From assembly GCA_010909165.1 (NCBI GenBank), contig VJWM01000019.1, positions 1,364,001 through 1,428,000 of the forward strand: a DNA stretch of 64,000 nt. The letters are read 5' to 3'. The stretch comes from Anthoceros angustus. Lineage: Eukaryota > Streptophyta > Anthocerotopsida > Anthocerotales > Anthocerotaceae. The first letter of the stretch is position 1; each line of letters starts with the position of its first letter. Under the pieces are notes generated by a model. It searched no databases. It worked only from the letters and a program-made list of their open reading frames with translations, and had not been told where the DNA came from. Positions 35,131 through 46,430 of the stretch are shown here, one piece after another. The position numbers and the translations under genes are program-made.

Positions 35131-38100
35131 TTAAGAAACTAAGATCTTGGTCCGAAGCTCCTGCGCTTCAGTCTCCAGATCTTCCCACTCCTTCTCGGCT
35201 TCGGCGATTTTGAGCCGGAGCGACTGCTTCTTTGTGTGGATCTCCAGTGCTTTCTGCGCATCACTTCCAGCATCCATCATCTGCTGCTCGAGAACTCCAC
35301 AAGCTGCTTCTGCTTTGTCGAGGAGAGCAACTACAGTTTTGATTTGGGTTTGCAGCTGCCACAACGACGTCGATTAGATTTGTGGGTACTGGTGCTTGGC
35401 AACAAAGCGCAAGAGTAGAGTTCACAACAATACCTGCTGCAATCTCCTCCGGTCTTTTCCTGACGAACTGTTGCTTTTGTCCTGCTTTGGAGCTCCGGGA
35501 GTGGGAGTCCGCGTTGTCGGCTTAGGTGTGACGGCAGTGGAGGCTGTTTGTCTGCTGGCCGGCCGAAGATCACCATTGATGCACAGATCCACCGTGACAG
35601 AACCGTCGGGTTGAACACGAGCTATGTGGGTCGGGTCAAGAGCTTGGATAAACTCTTCATCGTGCGAAATGGCAGCCAAAGCCCCTGTTAACAGCCAGTC
35701 TCATGTCAAGAGACGACATAGAAGAAGAAGGACAATGCTGCCCTGCCCACTTCTACCAGTGCCTACCTTCAAATTTGCTCAAGCTTTGGGCAAGAGTCAT
35801 GACTGATGGACGGTCAAGATGGTTGCTGGCTTCATCCAGGAGCAAGCAATTGTACGGTCTCAGCATAAACACACCAAGAGCTACCCGCGCTTTTTCACCT
35901 CCTGTTCGAACACAAACATAACACTTGGCTTACGGGATCGCCAACATCTCAGCTGAAAGGAAACTATGCTACCAGAGCACGCTCGCCTACCAGAAAGAGC
36001 ACCAATCGGGCGCAATGCTGCATCTCCAGTCAATCCCAGTGCTCCAAGAACACCTCGAGCTTGGCCATCTGTGATCAATGGGTTCTTTTCTCTTGCAGCC
36101 TGGAGATACACATAGCAGGGCACGCTCAGTATGCTCAGAACTGCTCCCCATACAAAACAAATGCTGGTGTAATTCAAAACAGTTCAGATAAAGTTGCTTG
36201 ACAAGATGGTCGATGGAAGAAACCTCCAACACGAAATTCATTCCCGACACATGTGCTGGCAGGTCTTGAGCCAAGTCTTGTGTAAACACACCTATCTCCA
36301 CACCCATCCCGACAACCCTTGACCCTCCTTGAAGGTCTGCTCTCCCTGACATTGCCCGCATCAAGGTTGACTTGCCACAGCCATTGGGTCCCAGTATCAC
36401 CTGTAAACTCTAATCAGAAGGAATGAAGGGCTCATGGGAATCTCATGCTTTGGAGCAAAATGTGATTGGACTTACCAGACGCATCTTGGTCTCCAATCTC
36501 AGGTTGACACCATGCAACAGAGGTGGACATCCATCCCACCCTATGTTGGCCGCCCTCAACAATAGCACTTCCCTTGCAGAGGGAGGAGGCTTCGGAAGTG
36601 TTATTTTCACCGACCGCTTGTCACCAGCAGATTCTCCAAGTTCTGAGGCATTACTTGTGTGTGAACAGCAAATGGGCATGACATCAACATGTTAGTTGAC
36701 AGGCAAACAACCAGTTCGATTAAGAACAAATCAGGCTTCATCTGATCTATTTGACTGGTAAGTTAAGCCACCAACCGTCTTCAGGCGCAGAATCAGGCAA
36801 CTGGTCCTTGAGTCGCTCTATCATCTTCTTTCTTGAGTTTGCTGCTGAGGCTTTCGTAGCCTTTGCCCCAAACCGTGTAACAAATCCTTGCAGACGGGCA
36901 ATTTCTGCTTGCTTTGCTTTGTACGCCTGAGCCTCCTGCTCCTGTCTTGCTGCCCGAGCTTGCAAAAACTTAGAAAAGTTTCCAGTAAAATGATGCAATC
37001 GAGCTCCTCGAATCTGCAATCCAAGGAGAATGTGGTTTCAGCCTGATCTTGCTTTCCTGACTTGTGGACAGAGGGCAGGGCAACATGTACTAACCAACTT
37101 ATTTATACAAAGGTGGCAAGCGAATAGTACCTCAACTATTTGATTGCAAACTTTCTCCAGAAACTCCTGATCATGACTCACAATTGCAACAGCTGAATTT
37201 GTTCCCTTCAAATAGGTAGCCAACCATTGCTGCAAGCATGCACTGGCACCTTCAATCAATATGCATATGGAGAGAAGAGCAACTCTCAAAGGAACTCGAA
37301 CGGCATTACACAGGAAGAGAAGCGGAACAACCTTAGCTCCACCGTCCAGATGATTTGTTGGCTCGTCCAGCAACAGAAGAGACATCCCAAGGTGTCCCAC
37401 TTGACTGAGGAGAAGTCTTGCAAGGGCAATGCGCATTTGCCAACCCCCTGAAAACTCCGCACATGACCTTGTCCAATCTGAAGTCTGGAAACCGAGCCCA
37501 TTCAATACACTGCAACGTTGACAATTACAACATACGCTCAGAACATCCTGCCAGGAAACGTATTCCATGGGAAGACCAGGACTTTGAACAAAGATTATAA
37601 CCCACCTGGCAATAATCTCATCAGCCCTATAGCCATCGGCAGCCTCAAACATTTCCTGTGCTTTTGCTAGCCGAGCAATGGCACCTTCAGTTCCCTTTTC
37701 CACAGCATCTTCTGCAGCTTGGACTTCTGCGAATATGGCATTCATAGCAGTCATCCTAGACCTTGCCTCCTCCCATACAGTCCTTGTGGAACCAGAAACT
37801 GCACTGTGCAAGAAATAATCGATACATGTCTCACTTCTCAGGTCCTCCCCCAGAAGTTTCTGAGAACCAGATCAGCAAAAATCCAAACCTAAAGGCCCTG
37901 TAGCAATCGTGTCGGTACACACATCCTCAGGAGACATAGGGAAAAACGTACGTTTGCTCCAGGTAGGCAACCTCTGTGCCGGCACCAAATGAGACAGACC
38001 CTGATTGAACATCTGCAAGCCCTACAATGGAGCGCAGCAGCGTGGTCTTCCCACACCCATTCACCCCCACCAGGCCTGTCCGGTCCCCTGGCATAAGCCT

Positions 38101-38626
38101 CCATGTGGCCCCGTTCAGCAGATCTCTTCCGCCAGCGCTCAGAGTGATGTTATTCACAAGCAGGACCTGGCAAAAACGCAAAACAGCACAATCAGAAACC
38201 GAAATGTCACTCCGTCGATACACAGGGCTGGAAACATGCTTCCCATCCATCACTCACAGCTCCAGCTGTAGAACCTGACGACGATGGGGCGTGGCCTGTT
38301 GAAATTGGTGCGGCAGGCGCAGAAGAAAAATTCACATCGTGTCCATTCTCTACTCTTGTCAATGTGCCCTCCGAATCTGCATGACAGGAATCCCGTTCCT
38401 GCTGCAACCCATCCGCCGCCACCAAGGACCCAACATCCCGCACAGCAACCCCGAGCCTCCCAACCCGCTTCGAGATTCCTCTGGTCTCAGAAACACACAC
38501 CACCCAGCTCTCCGGCTTCTGCCTGCAATTCCCCGCCACAGCCCACTTAGTGCCGGCTCCCCTGGCGCCGGCGGAAGCCCCGCCAAGCACCACCCTGGAC
38601 GACAGTCCTCCAAGAGAGATGGTCAT
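35131..38626 (-). CDS. ABC-F family ATP-binding protein, probably plastid
   Basis: Twelve exons: 38626-38258, 38166-37952, 37803-37606, 37509-37332, 37229-37131, 37013-36776, 36642-36476, 36400-36224, 36099-35991, 35901-35767, 35684-35434 and 35355-35131. They total 2361 nt, or 786 residues. Two ATPase domains are present. NBD1 has Walker A GVNGCGKTT, signature FSGGWQMRIAL and Walker B LLLLDEPTNHLD. NBD2 has GPNGCGKST, LSGGEKARVAL and a variant LLLDEASNHLD. Between them is the basic ABC-tran extension (ARAARQEQEAQAYKAKQ). The family acts on ribosomes and has no membrane segments. The first ~120 residues are Ser/Ala/Gly-rich and poor in acid, as in a transit peptide. The C-terminus is a coiled coil (LDKAEAACGVLEQQ onward). 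It resembles plant ABCF5/GCN5-type and bacterial Uup-type proteins. Confidence 0.9.
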
Positions 38627-38911
38627 GGCTTCCCAGCAGTAGCGTAAGCAGAAGAGGCCGAACGAGATCTAGGCCGTCAGACATCACGAGTTTCGCTCAT
38701 GGTGGGTTCCCGGTGAAGCAACCAATGCACTTTGCTACCCTCAAGATGAGACAAGAGGCAAGACAGGAGAACCACAGGAAATGTGGAGCGTGTAGTACGC
38801 GTGCTCCCGGGACATAACCGTGGGACCCTTTGCTCTCGTGTACATATTGTATCTTCCTGACAAGACAAAAAGGCTGCGGTTTCGGTTGCCTGCAACGGCT
38901 GGCGCCGCTGG
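38627..38911. promoter_or_regulatory. Shared divergent promoter region
   Basis: Only 285 bp separate the ABCF start (minus) and the BolA start (plus), so both 5' UTRs and promoters must lie here. No clear TATA box was seen. Confidence 0.5.
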
Positions 38912-39316
38912 ATGAAGCTGATAAGCTCCATTCCCGCGAGGGGCCGCATGCGGTTTTTGTGTGGGAACATTCTGAGAGTTCCTGCCACATCTTGGCTTGC
39001 ATCTGCCTCTTCTGCTGCCAGGTCTTTTACGTCTGCCATGGGGGTCACCAAGGAGGGCGTGGAGGAGAAGCTCACCAACGAGTTGAAGCCGGTGCATCTG
39101 GAGGTGATCGATACCTCCGGAGGATGCGGTGCCAGTTTCGACATAGAGATTGCATCTGCTCAGTTCGAGGGCAAGAGGCTGCTGGAGCGCCACCGCCTGG
39201 TGAACACAGCCCTGGCGGATGAGCTCAAGACCATCCATGCTCTGTCCATTAGAAAGGCTCTCACGCCTCAGCAGTGGCAGGATCAGCAAGGCGGCACCAA
39301 GACCGCTGCTCAGTGA
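38912..39316 (+). CDS. BolA-like protein, BOLA2 type with N-terminal extension
   Basis: One exon, 134 residues. Residues about 43-125 are a complete BolA domain: GVTKEGVEEKLTNELKPVHL, VIDTSGGCGASFDIEIAS, FEGKRLLERHRLVNTAL and ELKTIHALSIRKALTPQQW. The conserved C (GGCG) and the HRLVN histidine, used with monothiol glutaredoxins to bind a 2Fe-2S cluster, are present. The first 42 residues (MKLISSIPARGRMRFLCGN start; Arg/Ser/Ala-rich, no acid) look like an organelle-targeting peptide. An internal ATG at residue 43 would give the cytosolic BOLA2 form, so alternative starts could supply two compartments. It is divergent from the ABCF gene. Confidence 0.9.
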   Translation: MKLISSIPARGRMRFLCGNILRVPATSWLASASSAARSFTSAMGVTKEGVEEKLTNELKPVHLEVIDTSGGCGASFDIEIASAQFEGKRLLERHRLVNTALADELKTIHALSIRKALTPQQWQDQQGGTKTAAQ

Positions 39317-40197
39317 CACTTCTTGCTGCGTAGGGTGAGAAATCGTGTCTTGGAGAATCATGGAAGGAGGGTAGAGACCTGGAGAAAGAATGCCTCCCTG
39401 TCTAGAGATAGCCATATCTGGCCCAAGCTGAACCGATGGGATTCAGACATGTGCTTGGCTCGTCGCAAAGTGTAATACCAGACTTCTCTTCTCTGGAATG
39501 AAAAGCTGATCGGTGCAGGCTCCTGCCCTTGTGTATTGTGTGTAGTAGCTCGCACTCCAATTCCAGAGTCTTCTGCATCAAAATAGCTGAGACATGCCAC
39601 ATCATTCGTGTTGCATCTAGACCTAAATTAGTTTCTTGCAATGCTCTGAGAAGATGAGATTGAAGATTGGCATTCAAGCCTGTTGTAGATTTTGTCTGTT
39701 CAAGCCTGTTCTATCACCAGTCTCTTTCTGTCACCAGTCTGATTGTTTGTCCCCCCACACCATAAGGCCTATGCTGGCCACGGTATTTCGTTGTTGAATG
39801 AAGTTGACGATTGCTGTCAACCGCTCCGTTCAATCCGGATGACATTAGAACGACGTGACTTCTTGTTCGTAGTATTGTTTCCCATTCCTCGCTTCGAGGA
39901 TTCACCCGTCGATGGTGGATCTGCCCAGCGAGACACTATGGGTAAGATTTTCTGGAATTTCTGTGAGAGCAGATCATGGAGTGTGCAGAAAGAGAGACGA
40001 CATTTTGGTTTCAAGTTCTGGTTTCCTCCACGGTACTCATGAAAAACTTTTGGGGTTGTTAGAATGCTGAGAGAGATGGGACAGGGATGCGAGGATCAAG
40101 ACGAAGACGAGGACGACATGTTTCAGAAAGGCCGTTAAATGCCTCGTCCAAGAAGGGTTGATAGATTTTCCTGGACCTGACGGATTTTTCAGATACC
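39317..40197. other. Intergenic
   Basis: BolA 3' flank and the upstream region of the next gene. Short frames only and no RNA gene seen. Confidence 0.4.
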
Positions 40198-42045
40198 ATG
40201 GCATCCCCTGCACCTGCTGGAGATGCAGCAAAACCAGCAGCGTCTCCTACGGAAGGTGCTGCAAAGCCACCACCTGCACAGGATGCTGGTGCACCAGCAC
40301 CTGATGCGGCCAAGCCACCGCCAAACTCAGATGCAACAAAGCCAGCAGCACCAGATGCTGCAAAGCCTGCTCCGCCTCCTTCAGATCCACCTCCGCCATC
40401 GGATGCAGCAAAGCCACCAGAAGCTGCAAAGCCTGCTCCGCCTCCGTCGGATGCAGCCAAAGATGGTGCTGCAGTTGCCACAGCTGGGGCACAGGAGTCT
40501 ACAAAAGCTGGTGGACCTGAAGACACCAAGGGCAAGAAGAAAGCAGAAGACAAGCCCCAGGCACCTGAAGCACCCACCTCCTCCTCTACGAACCTTGGTC
40601 TGCCGACACTGCTCATTACCGGAGACACGCTGTCCAATGGCCTTAGAAGACAGAAAGATCCGGTCTATGCTGATCAGCACGACAGCCCTTGGACGGCAAT
40701 CAAGAAGCAGCCACCTATGATTACCACAGGCACCCAGCTGCTCAGGTCAGCAAGGAACCCAGAGGCAGCACAGCGGGAGGTAGAGAGGTTGAAGAAGAAA
40801 AAAGAGGAGTACATGAAAATGCAAGGAAAACTGGGGCAGGTAGGATCGAAGATGAAGGACCTGAACCATGAGTTTTTGCCGATGGATCCCCTCGTGTTCG
40901 GAGACAGCAATGAGCCCTTACAAAAGCCCAATCTTGCAGGTGATGCAAACAAGGCGTCTGATGCCCAAAAAAGAATAGATGATAAATACAGGATGCAGGA
41001 GCCACTGAAATGTGCAATTTTGTTCACCGACTGCACGGCGACTTTGACAATCCCAGACCCACCTGAAGACCCACACCAAGTGTTGCAGCACTACGAGATC
41101 GCAAAGTTCTTGTCCACCCACGGCCTCCCTCCATTCCAGAAGGACACCTACAGATACACTTTCCTACCTGGCTGTTCTGAGATAGGGTTTGGGTCCCCTG
41201 ATGATCACTGGGAACGGCATGCTGACTGTGTGATAGTGATTCGGCCACAAGATTACAATGCCTTGAAAAGCAAGGCTAATGCTCTCAGAAGACTTAACGA
41301 TAACCTACTGAACATGGAGATGGAGCAAATCAAGCACCTGGAGGCCTCCAGGAGATTCATGGAGACATTCTTTTACGCCAAGTCGAAGGGCCACAAGGAC
41401 GATGGTAGGTTACTTGCAGACCTCATAGTCCAGTTGGAGAAGGAGTTGCGAGAGGCGTCTGAAAAACTGGCTCTTAAGGAGAAGGAGGTGATGGAAAAGG
41501 CATCCATCATTCAGATACTCGAAGGCCAGCTGAAAGCTAAGATTCATGCTCTAGAAGCCAGCAACAAATCATTACTACAGAGTCAGGATAGAAACAGCTG
41601 GATTGAGCACAAGTATGACGTGGTATCAGCTTCTATGTTCAAGATATGGGTACGCACCTTGTTGGAGAGAGTGCGAAAGCGAATGGCCGATGATTTGCAG
41701 CCATACAATAATCTGATCAGGTTCAGCAGGGACCACCATGACAACATGAGTAACTGGCATCTGACACTGAATGACATCCGTAATCAGCCAGAAGCCTGCT
41801 GGCTACTTGCAGATCGAGGGCTTGATGAGACCCTGGTAGAACTAACACGGATGTCCACTGGCAAGGATAAGACTTACACACTGCACCAAATCGCAAATAT
41901 AGCAGCACACTCGGCAAGGGATGAAGAAATTGCAGAAGCGATTACAAGTAAGACCATGGAGGAGTACGGGGTAGCACTGGAAAAGCTCTTCAGATATGCC
42001 CGTGGTTCAGACCTCAGACTTGAAGAGCTCAAGAACGACCTATAG
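40198..42045 (+). CDS. Unknown 615-residue protein with Ala/Pro/Lys-rich N-terminus and coiled coils
   Basis: A single uninterrupted frame of 1848 bp. Residues 1-125 are a low-complexity Ala-Pro-Lys-Asp repeat (units like PDAAKPPP and SDAAK). The next part is charged and has a helix around residue 200 (REVERLKKKKEEYMKMQ). A conserved-looking globular part (residues about 265-350: LKCAILFTDCTATLTIPDPP, ETFFYAK later) precedes long coiled coils (about 405-470: EKELREASEKLALKEKEV). The C-terminal ~150 residues are helical and could be armadillo-like. I do not recognise the family. The length and lack of stops on this strand make it a convincing gene. Cytoskeletal or flagellar coiled-coil roles are only a guess. 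Confidence 0.8.
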   Translation: MASPAPAGDAAKPAASPTEGAAKPPPAQDAGAPAPDAAKPPPNSDATKPAAPDAAKPAPPPSDPPPPSDAAKPPEAAKPAPPPSDAAKDGAAVATAGAQESTKAGGPEDTKGKKKAEDKPQAPEAPTSSSTNLGLPTLLITGDTLSNGLRRQKDPVYADQHDSPWTAIKKQPPMITTGTQLLRSARNPEAAQREVERLKKKKEEYMKMQGKLGQVGSKMKDLNHEFLPMDPLVFGDSNEPLQKPNLAGDANKASDAQKRIDDKYRMQEPLKCAILFTDCTATLTIPDPPEDPHQVLQHYEIAKFLSTHGLPPFQKDTYRYTFLPGCSEIGFGSPDDHWERHADCVIVIRPQDYNALKSKANALRRLNDNLLNMEMEQIKHLEASRRFMETFFYAKSKGHKDDGRLLADLIVQLEKELREASEKLALKEKEVMEKASIIQILEGQLKAKIHALEASNKSLLQSQDRNSWIEHKYDVVSASMFKIWVRTLLERVRKRMADDLQPYNNLIRFSRDHHDNMSNWHLTLNDIRNQPEACWLLADRGLDETLVELTRMSTGKDKTYTLHQIANIAAHSARDEEIAEAITSKTMEEYGVALEKLFRYARGSDLRLEELKNDL

Positions 42046-42469
42046 ATCAGAGACGACCGGCTCACCTTTGATCAGAGAAGACTTAAGCTTCAAAGCAAAG
42101 AAGGGCAAGCAAAAGGTAAGTAAAACTTCAGGTGCGTTCCATAAGCGTCTTTCTTTTCCAATAAGAAAACAAGGGTAAGAGCAGGCGCTTTTTCAAAAGA
42201 AGGGGAACAAAGTGCTTTGTTTGCCAGTCAAACTTTACTGCATCCTAAACCCAACAATCAGGCGGAGACATCCCAGCAAAACGACTCTGGTACGTGCAAA
42301 CCCTTAACTCGGTTCTTGTTCCTGTTAAGTGCCACCAGCTAACCACAGATGCTCACATAAGCAGATCTCAAAAAGGAAAGAAAAAAAAAAACCTTCTCTA
42401 GAAACTCGACAGGTAAAGGACGGGACTTGTACATTCTTAGCTCCTTGGATGAGGAGAATCAATGGTGGA
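42046..42469. other. Convergent 3' flanks
   Basis: Space between the converging 615-aa gene and TBL gene. Probably 3' UTRs of both. Nothing else seen. Confidence 0.4.
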
Positions 42470-44132
42470 TCAAAGTTGAGATCCCAGCTCTAAGTGCTCA
42501 AGAATAGCAGCAGCTAAAAAATCAGTCCAGATGTCAGGAACGCCAGGTAGGCACCAATGAAGGCAGTCTTGACCCCAGGTTATGTAGGAATCCTTTTTAC
42601 CCAGCCACAGCGAAGGATGAGCATCAGCCCGAAACTCACTCATGGGAGCCACATCCAGCACCTTGAAGCTTGTGCCGATCAAAACACTCCTAATAATCTC
42701 ATTAAACTCACGCTCTTCCTTGTTCACCCCAGCATTTTCAGGTCGGAACCACACCTCCACCTGCACAATTTGAGTTAGAGTCACTAGAGACATTGTTGCG
42801 CTGGAGACAAAAACCTGAATGCCCAACAAAGGGATTCACAGCTTGTTACCTGGTCGCTACTCAACAATAGATCAGATGAACAGGTACCGTTCTTGTTCCA
42901 TTCACCTCCATCAAAGTGGCGTGGGGACTGTGTCCGCCACAGTTTCAACGTTCCTGCCGGAACATTCTCCTCAACATAACCCACCATGGTCCGTAGGACC
43001 AGCTCCAAACCTTCTGCCATTGACAAAGGAGGAAGCAATGGCTGTCCCCCTTGGAAGAAAATGAGCGGTGTCTCCGGAGGGAACTTGTCCACACCCCACC
43101 TGCTGCCCACAAGCCTCCACATTACACGACCCGATCCACCAGAACAATCACCGGCTCCGGCCAAGAGCAATGCAAAATCCAGAACTCACCAGTGCCCAGT
43201 ATTAAAGACGAGGACGTCGTAGAAATTGCACGCATTTATCCAATCCTTAGCAGGGACATCCACGTCCACCCTGAATCCCTTCACCAGACCGTACCTTTCC
43301 AAAACGCCGCCGTGGGAGCTTGTCGACTGCCACCTTCAAGGAGACAGGCGGCGCCCACGGTTCACGCCTTGCAGCAACAGGCAGACGCAGAGGAGGAAGA
43401 AAGAGACACTCACTCACTGTACTGCGCCAGAAGCACAGCCCGATGATACCCGACGGTGACATTGAAGCCTGGGAAAAATGCTCCCCGCCAAGCCCCCTTC
43501 CTCTTCCACTTCCGGGCTGCACGATCCCCACTTCTCAAAATGCACAGCAGCGAGACCAGCAGGTTCTCGTTCAGCGAATCGCCCACAAACCCGATATTCT
43601 TGTTCCTCATCGCCTCCAGGAACAGCCGAGGCTGGATGACCGGCACATCGCAGCCCTGCGCCACCCAGCTCCAGCCGTACATTCTCTCCACCCCGGGCCT
43701 CCCATTCCGCAAGCAATTCCACCCCTTTTTGTGAAACGGGCACTCCTCGTCGTAGACAGCGTGCCGGGTGGAGTCGAACCTCCACTCCCCAGCTGCTGCA
43801 TCGCACCTGCTGCGGTCACCAGCCCGGGCTCCGCCATCCGATCTGCCCACCCGATCTGGGCCTGGGCCCCTCCCATCGAACACGAGGGCAGGTGGGTACC
43901 CGTAGTGCAGGGAGTTGGAGAGGGAGAGCAGCAGCAGCAGCGACGACAGCAGGACCAGGGCGAGGAGCAGCAGGAGCGAGGCCCTGGAGGAGAAGCAAGC
44001 AGCGTAGTGCCGTGTCACACTCCATGGCTGTTGCTGCGCTCCCCGCACAGGGGACGAGCGAGGGCCAGCTGGTGCAGCAGGCGGCTGTAATCCGTGCTGG
44101 TATTGGCGGAAGGAGAAGAGCGACGAGGACAT
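42470..44132 (-). CDS. Trichome birefringence-like (TBL) polysaccharide O-acetyltransferase
   Basis: Four exons: 44132-43423, 43333-43190, 43099-42850 and 42760-42470. They total 1395 nt, or 464 residues. The start MSSSLFSFRQ is the first ATG in frame. A single Leu-rich membrane anchor (SRASLLLLLALVLLSSLLLL) gives a Golgi type II topology. The TBL domain follows (CDAAAGEWRFDSTRHAVYDE, CPFHKKGWNC). Then come the catalytic FVGDSLNENLLVSLLC, the WINACNFYDVLVFNTGHWW block, WRTQSPRHFDGGEWN and the C-terminal DCLHWCLPGVPDIW with the second catalytic motif (DxxH). All TBL/DUF231 hallmarks are present. The family transfers acetyl groups to xylan, mannan or pectin in the Golgi; the acceptor here is unknown. 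The donor of exon 1 (GTACAG) is weaker than the others and was chosen to keep the frame. Confidence 0.9.
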
Positions 44133-44834
44133 GGCAGCGGCCTGCAGCTCTTCTCCTTCCGCCCATTCCAGCACCGTGCTCAAAACTTCGACATCATGTC
44201 CCCAGATTCGAACTCCAGACGTGCACCGTCTGCATACAGTGTAGGTATATACTAAATGGTTAGTTTCACGCCGATGGCATGGCTCTCCAGTGCCTCTAGA
44301 AACATGTGTCTCAGCTCATTTCTGCGCCCCATGGCTCCTCCATGTAGCTCGCAACTGGATGGCAAAGTTTCGTCCTTATGCTGGACTGGGCTGCTTTCTT
44401 TTTTGTTTTCCGTATTCCTATGTTGAAAAGGGATTGGGCTGGTCGTGTAGTAGTGCACGACAAACACCCTTCGTCGCAGGGCATTGGAACTGAGAAAATG
44501 TTTTCATCGGTTCCAATCTCGATGAACAAGGGGCTCATTGCCAACAACCGAGCCTACAAGCCAGAATGGAACACACGGAAATCCGATGTCGGTTTCATAC
44601 GCTGAAATTGTAAGTGTGATCGATGGGACTTGAGGTAGGCAGCTATCGTCATTAGAAGCTTAACCTCAATTGATGAAGGCCTGCCAGTACTCGGTCTCTG
44701 TTGTGCACTGTCCTGAAACTGTGTGCAGCTAAGAAGGATTCAACCTCACAGTACATAGCTGCAGCATCAGATCGCACCATATGACTCTCGGTGTGTTTTT
44801 TCCGAACAAGTTTATGACTCTTGATATGATTCCA
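44133..44834. other. TBL upstream region
   Basis: Likely the TBL promoter (first few hundred bases) followed by spacer. No gene recognised. Confidence 0.4.
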
Positions 44835-45560
44835 GCAGCTGCAGCAGGAAGGTTGTACAACCTGCTTCCTCCTTGTAAAGCACGAACCGGAGAGAAGTGG
44901 GCCAGGTGTGGCTGCCTTCAGAAGGCCTATGGAAGCAGTGGTGCCTGCAGTAGGGCTGGCGGCTGCACGCTCAGATTGTCGAAAGAGGACTGCTGGATGG
45001 CGTACTGGTGGGCACCTGCGTGGTGGACATGTATGCAAAATGTGGTGAACTGGAAGATGCACGCCAGGTTTTGACGACATGAACACAAAGAATCTGGCGA
45101 CATGGAATGCTCGGATCGCTGGGTACACAGCAGGGGTTCGGACATGAGGGGCTTGTTGCGTATGGGCAAATGGAGCAGGAGGGGCTGATATAGCTGACCA
45201 TGTTACTTTTGCTTGCGTTCTGAAGGCCTGTGCAAGCACTGGTGCCTTGCAGTAGGGCAGGCAAGTGCACTCACAGACAGTCAAAAAGAGGACTGCTGGA
45301 TGACGTAGTGGTGGGTACCTGCCTGGTGGACATGTATGGAAAATGTGGTGAACTGAATGCATGCCAGGTTCTTTTGACGGCATGCACACAAGAATGTGGT
45401 GTCATGGACCGCCCTGATATCGGGCTATGGTGCTTGTGATGAAGGCCACCAAGCAGTAGCTTCTTTTGAGGATGAATCAGTTGATGATGCAGGCCGCTGC
45501 ACTCACAGATTGTGAAAAGAGGGCTGCTGGATTACGAAGTGTTGGGCAACTGTGGTGAAC
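44835..45560 (+). pseudogene. PPR gene debris, three decayed units
   Basis: Three successive diverged copies of one PPR segment. The first (about 44915-45130) reads, with breaks, LHAQIVERGLLDG, CVVDMYAKCGELEDARQVF and LATWNARIAGYT. The second (about 45220-45430) has LKACASTGALQ and CLVDMYGKCGELNA. The third (about 45490-45560) keeps only a trace. Stops and frameshifts are frequent. The wording differs from the 57.9-kb gene, so it derives from another PPR lineage. Confidence 0.75.
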
Positions 45561-45574
45561 GGGATTGTGAAATA

Positions 45575-45720
45575 ATCTCTCTACACATACGGTCCCACTA
45601 ACTTATGCTTCGGAGTGCCAAGGGAGTATCTAAACCGTTCCCCAAGTCCTCCGGCCGGCGTACCTCATGCACACTATCTCAAAATATTTTCGTGTAGCGG
45701 GTCAGGGTTTCGGCCGTGGT
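45575..45720 (+). repeat. Direct repeat pair, member 1
   Basis: The part ccgttccccaagtcctccg to tttcgtgtagcgggtcaggg corresponds to 46345-46425 with substitutions. Possibly a short retroposon. Confidence 0.5.
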
Positions 45721-45734
45721 CGACCTTCTTGACA

Positions 45735-45810
45735 CGCTGACAACCTTAGTGTTGGCTTGCGGGAGGTCTTAGGTTCAACACTAGGCGCTCCTGCAGTAGC
45801 TTGGACCTTG
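45735..45810 (+). repeat. Possible tRNA-derived SINE head, degenerate
   Basis: Contains cttgcgggaggtctta followed by ggttcaacact, which resembles a pol III B box and the preceding stem of the clearer tRNA-like element at 60817. The A box is not convincing. Confidence 0.3.
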
Positions 45811-46112
45811 GCCATTGCTTGCCTAGTCAACACTGAATTTTATAACTGTCTTGCCATCGTGGGGTGATGCAAATATGCCGATTGCTCTAAGTTGGAACAT
45901 AGAAATAGAAATTTGTAAACCATGCCCTGCAGCCAGCAAGGGACCAATTCTGATAAGTTCTTTAGATGATCCGGAGTCCAAGAGTTTCTCTATAGTGCAT
46001 GGCACATGCCATTGCCGATGTCCAGTCTCCCCTTGGAAGAAAGCCAGCTCGTGTGGCAACAAGTTGAGTGCACACAAGCTTCGACCCTGTCATCAGGTCA
46101 ACACGGTGCAAA

Positions 46113-46146
46113 CTTGTTGCTTGTTGCTTGTTGCTTGTTGCTTGTT
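46113..46146 (-). repeat. Microsatellite, (ttgttgcttg)n
   Basis: Short perfect array, the reverse complement of the array at 27581-27620. Confidence 0.85.
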
Positions 46147-46344
46147 CTACCATAGTCGGGCAAGCGATCCGCCTTGCCAAAGCCCTAAACTGTGATCGGC
46201 CTTGCGAACATCCCAATCCGTGTACTCACCGTGTAAACATAGTTTTTTTTACATTGGATCAGGAAACAAAACCCTAGAGCGGCGGCAGAATGAAGCACTT
46301 TCAACTGCGGGAAGAGAACTTTGCAAGAGAATGAAGCACTTTGA

Positions 46345-46430
46345 ACCATTCCCCAAGTTCTCCGTCAGACTTAATGTACACTATCACACTATTTTCATGT
46401 AGCGGGTTCGGGTTTCTTCGACAGGACCTC
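46345..46430 (+). repeat. Direct repeat pair, member 2
   Basis: Matches 45640-45715 (attccccaagttctccg, actattttcatgtagcggg). Confidence 0.5.
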
